Shown: in pieces, positions 59,301 to 64,000 of the stretch
Numbering within the stretch: the stretch's first letter is position 1
Layout: every line of letters starts with the position of its first letter
DNA from: Mariniflexile gromovii
Lineage (GTDB): Bacteria; Bacteroidota; Bacteroidia; Flavobacteriales; Flavobacteriaceae
Assembly (NCBI RefSeq): GCF_017814435.1
Contig: NZ_JAGJCB010000016.1
Location: 1 to 64,000, forward strand
DNA: 64,000 nt
Direction of reading: 5' to 3'
Program-made: the position numbers and the translations under genes
Notes under the pieces: model-generated
What the model was told of the DNA's origin: nothing
Database searches by the model: none
What the model saw: the letters and a program-made list of their open reading frames with translations, nothing else

Positions 59301-62300
59301 ATGAAAAACCGCTTACTTATATTTTTATTTGTTGCTTTTAATGCCATTCAACTTAGTTCACAAAACACATACAATAAGTTTTGGGATGCACTTCTTAATA
59401 ACGATAGGGTTTTGGCTGAAAAAAATCTAAAATCAGAAAAGAATAAAAATATTGAGTTTCTAATTACCAATGAAATCTTGCGGGAAGAGATGGGTAAGTT
59501 TGTAGAACACCCAGAGTTTACAAAATTGTTTTTAGAACAACCAGATTTTGAAAATTATTTATATGGGTTGTGGAACAAAACTTACTTGTTTGATGTTTAT
59601 TTGGAAACAGGTTTTAATAAAAGAAATAAGGATGTTCTTGAGGCCGTTTCTCAAGTTTCCATCAAAAATCAAGATGTAAAAGATGCTGTAAGTTATTTGA
59701 AATCTGTAGTAAGTAGGGAAAATAACGATTGGGATAATTATTTTGCTTTAAACAACTCCATTCAGGCTATTAAAAATTGGCAATATTGTGGTGTTTTCGA
59801 GAATTTAAATAAAAGTGGATTAGATAGATATTACGAACCGGAATCCATAGCCCATTCTATAACACCTTTTGATGCCAAAAGTAACGGACTCGTTAACTGG
59901 TATACACCAAAAAACAATAGAGAAGCCTATCAGTTTTTTACTAATCATGAATCTTACGGGGCTGGAGTAAATTATGCACAAACATTTATTTCAGCAAGTG
60001 AAGAGCAACGTGCTATTATAAGAATTGGTAGTGGATCTTCTTTTAAAGTTTGGCTTAATGACGTTTTGGTTTTTCAGAACAATGAAGATGTTTCTACCGA
60101 TTTGAATGCTTATAAGGTTATGGTAACAATACCTAAAGGCGACAATAGATTATTGATTAAGCTAGCTGAAAGTGGTTATGGCAGTTATTTTATAACGAGT
60201 ATCTTAAATGAAGATGGTAGCCCCAATACTAATTTATCATACAGTTCAGAATTTAAACCATATAAAACTTCAACTTTAAGTGAAATTAATCCTGAAATAA
60301 TTGATAATAATTTTGAGATTTATTTTAAAAATAAAGTAAAAGAAAACCCAACAAATTTTCTTTATACCTACTGTTTAGTAAATACATATTTAAGAAATTC
60401 AAAATATGAAGAAGCTAAAAATGTTTTAAAGCCCTTTTACACCAAGTATCCTAAAAGTTCATTAATAAGAAAAATGCTGATTCAAGCTTCTTTAATAGAA
60501 GGCGACAATACGTCATTTACGGAACTTAAAAAGAATATGGAATTGGACGACCCCGATTATTATTTACCACTGGTTTACAAAGTTATAGATTTTGGCGAGT
60601 TAAGTAGAATGACCGTGGAAGAGTTAAAAAACTTTTTGGATAAGTTTAAAAAATCAGTAGATAACAAAATGCTCGCTTATATGTCCGACTTTGTATATAA
60701 TTCAAGGAAGGAAGATATGGAAGCATTGAAGCAAAACTTGGATGATTTATTTCAGGTATCTAAAGACAATGTGAAGATGCTATTGCGTTGTGCTCCATTA
60801 TATGGCTCACTGCTAAATGAAGATGATAAAACGGTTAAACTTCTAGAAGAAATAAACTCTAATTATTTTAATTATTCAGGTATTACCACCTTATCAAGAT
60901 ATTACGCTAACAGAAAGGAAAAGGATAAATCTTTAAAAATACTTTCAAAAGATTTAGATAATTTGGCTTTTGACAATACTTATATCATTCCAATAATTGA
61001 AAAACAGCACACTTACCAAAAGTATTCAGAGTCCTTAGAATATATAAATAAAGGGTTAGAGAATTTTCCGTATTCATTTAAATTAATGGAACTAAAAGGA
61101 GATGCACTTTTAAAATTGGATGATAAAAAGAATGCTTTATTAGCCTATGAAAACTCATTGAAGCATGATGGTTCAAATAGTAGATTGAGAAATAAAATTA
61201 GAGATTTAAAAAACGAAAAAAATGTTTTAAATGAAATTTCTTTTAATGATGCTTACAATTATATAAAATCAAATAGAGGAAAAATTCCAACTAATAATTA
61301 TGGCTATAATATTTTAAGGGATGATTCCAATATAGAGTTGTTTACTGAGGGAGGTGGGAAATACCGTTTTATTTACCTGTATGAAGTTACCTCCAATAGT
61401 GGTATCGAGTTTTTTAAAGAATATGATTTAAGTTTATCGGGTAATTATCATATTTCAAAATCTGAAATAGTTAAAACAGATGGTAGCGTTGTGCCTGCCG
61501 ATAAAAGCGGTTCTAACCTGGTGTTTAAAGGACTGTCTATAGGAGACGTTGTTTATATAGATTATGAAAGCTCCTTTTCGAATTCAGGACGTTTTTATAG
61601 AGATTATACAGATAGTTTTATGTTCGATTCGTTTCATCCTGCATTAAAATCTACATTAAAAATTATAACACCCAAAAATCATAAGCTGTTTTACAAAGTG
61701 GTAAATGGTAAGTTGGATCCACAAATTTCCAAGTTGGACAATTACGACATGTATGAATGGAAAACTGAAAATTTACCAGAAATACCACAAGAGGAATATT
61801 ATATGCCAAATACGGTAGATGTTGCTAAATATCTACACATTAGTACCATTCCAAGTTGGAATGATATATCTATGTGGTATTCAGATTTGGTAAGATCTAG
61901 CATTGAGGTAGATACAAGTGTAAAAGATGTTTTTAATACATTGTTTCCAAAAGGTTACAAGCACTTAAATGATGAAGACAAAGCCAAAATCATTTATAAT
62001 TACATAAAAAATAATTTCACGTATAGTTATGTAAGTTTTAGGCAAAGTGGCTATGTACCACAGAAACCTTCTAAAACTATTAAAACCAGTTTGGGAGATT
62101 GTAAAGACTTTTCAACCTTATTCGTAACCTTGGCAAACATGGCAGAGCTAAAGGCAAACATGGTACTTGTATTAACATCAGATTATGGAAGAAATGAAAT
62201 GGTAATGCCCAATACAGATTTCAACCATTGCATCGCCAAGGTTGAAATTGATGGAAAAGAACAGTATTTAGAGCTTACCAACAAATATTTGCCATTTAAA

Positions 62301-63050
62301 TCGCTACCGGTATCGCTACGCGGCGCATCAGTTTTAGAAATTCCATTTAATTTAGATGAAAACAAAAAATACGACTTATTTAAGTTGGATAATGTACTTA
62401 GAGATGCATCGGTATTCACAAATGAAGTTGATATTAATATAGCCAACGATAAAGTTACAATGTCCATCAATACTAAATTTACGGGCCATATAAACTCATA
62501 TTATGCTAATGTTTTTGATGAACCTAATTTAGAAGTTGTGAAAAAATCTATTCATGACGATTTAAACAACCAAATTAAAGAAGACTTTGTTTTAGACGAA
62601 TTAACCAATATAGAAAGATTGGACGATGATAAAGTAATTAAATACACCTCTAATATTTCATTGGATAAAAAGATAAATAAAATAGGTTCAATAAACATCT
62701 TTCAATTGCCTCTTGTTTCCCATCCATATACAACTGATATTGTAAGTTTAGAAAGCAGACAGTATCCTATTGAATATATACAATATGAAAACTTAGATGA
62801 GTATTATAATACCTATAATTTATTTATAAGTGAAGGAATGAGTTTTATTGAAATTCCAAAAGATCAAAAATTCACTTTTAAAGACCATCTATATGAAATA
62901 GCTTATTCTAAGGTAAAAGAAAATCATTTGAAAATAAGTATGCACGCAAAACCATCATTAGAAAAAATCACGGTTGAAGAATACCAAGCCTTCAAAGCCT
63001 ATGTGAAATCAATTTTAGATGCAGAAAATGAGTTTATTGGATATAAGTAA
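59301..63050 (+). CDS. DUF3857/transglutaminase-like exported protein with TPR repeats
   Basis: A 1249 aa exported protein: signal peptide MKNRLLIFLFVAFNAIQLSS, a long helical TPR-like region (about 320-640, e.g. LMELKGDALLKLDDKKNALLAYENSL), a DUF3857 domain (about 690-850), and a transglutaminase-like core with TSLGDCKDFSTLFVTLAN (Cys934) and TDFNHCIAKVEID (His976). The C-terminal DUF3858-like part ends the protein. This is a common Bacteroidota architecture of unknown substrate. The gene starts 12 bases after the aminotransferase stop. Confidence 0.88.
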   Translation: MKNRLLIFLFVAFNAIQLSSQNTYNKFWDALLNNDRVLAEKNLKSEKNKNIEFLITNEILREEMGKFVEHPEFTKLFLEQPDFENYLYGLWNKTYLFDVYLETGFNKRNKDVLEAVSQVSIKNQDVKDAVSYLKSVVSRENNDWDNYFALNNSIQAIKNWQYCGVFENLNKSGLDRYYEPESIAHSITPFDAKSNGLVNWYTPKNNREAYQFFTNHESYGAGVNYAQTFISASEEQRAIIRIGSGSSFKVWLNDVLVFQNNEDVSTDLNAYKVMVTIPKGDNRLLIKLAESGYGSYFITSILNEDGSPNTNLSYSSEFKPYKTSTLSEINPEIIDNNFEIYFKNKVKENPTNFLYTYCLVNTYLRNSKYEEAKNVLKPFYTKYPKSSLIRKMLIQASLIEGDNTSFTELKKNMELDDPDYYLPLVYKVIDFGELSRMTVEELKNFLDKFKKSVDNKMLAYMSDFVYNSRKEDMEALKQNLDDLFQVSKDNVKMLLRCAPLYGSLLNEDDKTVKLLEEINSNYFNYSGITTLSRYYANRKEKDKSLKILSKDLDNLAFDNTYIIPIIEKQHTYQKYSESLEYINKGLENFPYSFKLMELKGDALLKLDDKKNALLAYENSLKHDGSNSRLRNKIRDLKNEKNVLNEISFNDAYNYIKSNRGKIPTNNYGYNILRDDSNIELFTEGGGKYRFIYLYEVTSNSGIEFFKEYDLSLSGNYHISKSEIVKTDGSVVPADKSGSNLVFKGLSIGDVVYIDYESSFSNSGRFYRDYTDSFMFDSFHPALKSTLKIITPKNHKLFYKVVNGKLDPQISKLDNYDMYEWKTENLPEIPQEEYYMPNTVDVAKYLHISTIPSWNDISMWYSDLVRSSIEVDTSVKDVFNTLFPKGYKHLNDEDKAKIIYNYIKNNFTYSYVSFRQSGYVPQKPSKTIKTSLGDCKDFSTLFVTLANMAELKANMVLVLTSDYGRNEMVMPNTDFNHCIAKVEIDGKEQYLELTNKYLPFKSLPVSLRGASVLEIPFNLDENKKYDLFKLDNVLRDASVFTNEVDINIANDKVTMSINTKFTGHINSYYANVFDEPNLEVVKKSIHDDLNNQIKEDFVLDELTNIERLDDDKVIKYTSNISLDKKINKIGSINIFQLPLVSHPYTTDIVSLESRQYPIEYIQYENLDEYYNTYNLFISEGMSFIEIPKDQKFTFKDHLYEIAYSKVKENHLKISMHAKPSLEKITVEEYQAFKAYVKSILDAENEFIGYK

Positions 63051-63100
63051 TAGACTATTAAGTTTTATCGTTGTTGGTAGTATTACTCTAAAGGGTTGCT

Positions 63101-64000
63101 TTAATAGTTTACATATCCAACAATCTCTAAGCCATAGCCAATTAAACCAACACGTTTGGTTTGCTCGGTATTAGAAATTAAACGCAGTTTATGAATGTTC
63201 AAATCGTGTAAAATTTGGGCACCTATACCAAAATCTTTTGTGTCCATATCAATTTTGGGTGCTTTGTAAACAGTGTTAGGTTGTTGGTTTTCTTTTAAAA
63301 TAGCTAATCTATTTAATATGTTCATAGAAGGTGTTTCTTGATTAATAAATATGATAGCACCTTTGCCTTCTTTATTAATTACCTTAAACATATTTTCTAG
63401 TTGCTCATCAACATTATTGGTAAGTGTTCCTAAAATATCATTATTAATTAAAGAGGAATTTATTCTGGTAAGCACTTCTTCATTATCTTTCCAAATCCCT
63501 TTTGTTAATGCAATATGTATTTGATTGTTTGTAGTTTGTCTGTAAGCTCTTAACCTAAAGCTTCCAAAGCGGGTTTCAATTTGGAAATCTTCTTTTTTCT
63601 CGATTAATGAGTCGTGTTGCATTCTATAAGCCACTAAATCTTCAATAGAAACTATTTTAAGATTTAATTTTTTGGCAACTTTCATAAGCTGTGGTAAACG
63701 CGCCATGGTGCCATCTTCATTCATAATCTCTACAATAACACCTGCGGGTTTTAAACCTGCAAGTCTTGCAAAATCTATGGCTGCTTCGGTATGACCTGTA
63801 CGTCTTAGTACGCCACCTTCTTTGGCTACTAATGGAAAAATATGCCCTGGTCTGGCTAAATCAAATGGTTTGGTATTTGGGTCGGTTAAAGATTTTACGG
63901 TTTTAGCTCTATCACTAGCTGAAATTCCTGTGGTAACACCTTGACCTCTTAAATCTACCGAAACTGTAAAGGCAGTCTCCATGTGGTCTGTATTATTACG
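63101..64000 (-). CDS. ribB: 3,4-dihydroxy-2-butanone-4-phosphate synthase with degenerate GTP cyclohydrolase II domain (partial)
   Basis: The 3' end of a riboflavin-biosynthesis gene whose start lies right of the window. The DHBP synthase part is clear: GQGVTTGISASDRAKTVKSL, RPGHIFPLVAKEGGVLRRTGHTEAAIDFARLAGL. The following GTP-cyclohydrolase-II-like region (about 140-293 of the visible part) lacks the zinc Cys cluster: where RCDCGEQL is expected the sequence reads TNNVDEQLENMF. Only ribB activity is therefore predicted. The frame is open at the window edge. Confidence 0.9.
   Translation of the reverse strand, partial: RNNTDHMETAFTVSVDLRGQGVTTGISASDRAKTVKSLTDPNTKPFDLARPGHIFPLVAKEGGVLRRTGHTEAAIDFARLAGLKPAGVIVEIMNEDGTMARLPQLMKVAKKLNLKIVSIEDLVAYRMQHDSLIEKKEDFQIETRFGSFRLRAYRQTTNNQIHIALTKGIWKDNEEVLTRINSSLINNDILGTLTNNVDEQLENMFKVINKEGKGAIIFINQETPSMNILNRLAILKENQQPNTVYKAPKIDMDTKDFGIGAQILHDLNIHKLRLISNTEQTKRVGLIGYGLEIVGYVNY

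Noticed and set aside
59301-63050. Possible link of the large transglutaminase-like protein to the island
   Set aside because: It lies beyond the tRNA att site, next to backbone genes, and has a common chromosomal architecture.

Overview
The window reads as the chromosome of a low-GC member of the Bacteroidota, most likely a Flavobacteriaceae. The evidence is a SusC/SusD outer-membrane pair, Bacteroidota-type -7 boxes (TAnnTTTG) in front of several genes, an RteC-family regulator, many membrane-anchored or DUF6597-type AraC regulators, and a RibB with a degenerate GTP-cyclohydrolase tail. Calls rest on reading the sequence and on family knowledge; no database search was run.

Layout. (1) 0-6.7 kb: a decayed gene, a secreted Ca2+-dependent PI-PLC-like enzyme, and a SusC/SusD pair closed by a strong terminator. 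(2) 6.8-8.9 kb: a badly decayed IS3-family element meeting, tail to tail, a truncated tyrosine integrase (copy A) that ends at an attachment core. (3) 8.9-57.05 kb: a 48,165 bp island lying between two copies of a 15 bp core (8871-8885 and 57036-57050). The right copy is the 3' end of a tRNA-Ser(UGA) gene. An 869 bp stretch ending in the core (integrase 5' part plus leader) looks identical at both ends. Further integrase relics at 38.9 and 48.95 kb, in the same orientation, divide the island into three cargo modules, as if related elements had accreted one after another at this tRNA. (4) 57.3-64 kb: ordinary chromosome (nitroreductase, DegT-type aminotransferase, DUF3857/transglutaminase protein, partial ribB).

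Module 1 (8.9-38.9 kb) holds a HipBST-like split toxin-antitoxin system with clear operators, a four-gene cassette (unknown 252 aa protein, DUF5675 protein, two tiny membrane proteins) and a 1.5 kb structured non-coding stretch. Next comes the most interesting locus, a six-gene operon (16.2-24.1 kb). It encodes a C-protein-like XRE regulator, a protein joining a MORC/Hsp90-like GHKL ATPase to a histidine kinase, a receiver-domain protein, an unknown protein, an Eco57I-type adenine methyltransferase, and an unknown protein with a HEPN-like RX4H motif. I read it as a candidate anti-phage system. A DnaC-like loader, a wHTH protein, an excisionase-like HTH protein and RteC follow, but no relaxase or conjugation genes. 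Short dispersed repeats (ACTTCGACAAGCTCAG type) were seen only between 12 and 27 kb, one of them inside a reading frame. The rest of the module carries small stress or detoxification enzymes under AraC, MerR and ArsR control.

Modules 2 (39.2-48.9 kb) and 3 (49.2-55.5 kb) are alike. Each has a TetR repressor with recognisable operators next to a run of small-molecule enzymes: hot-dog thioesterases, cysteine hydrolases, RidA, SnoaL, MBL, DinB, SDR and ICL/PEPM proteins, plus an MFS transporter. Several accessory genes are broken by frameshifts or nonsense changes (DUF1330, a YfiT-like DinB protein, an NHL-like protein, the integrase).
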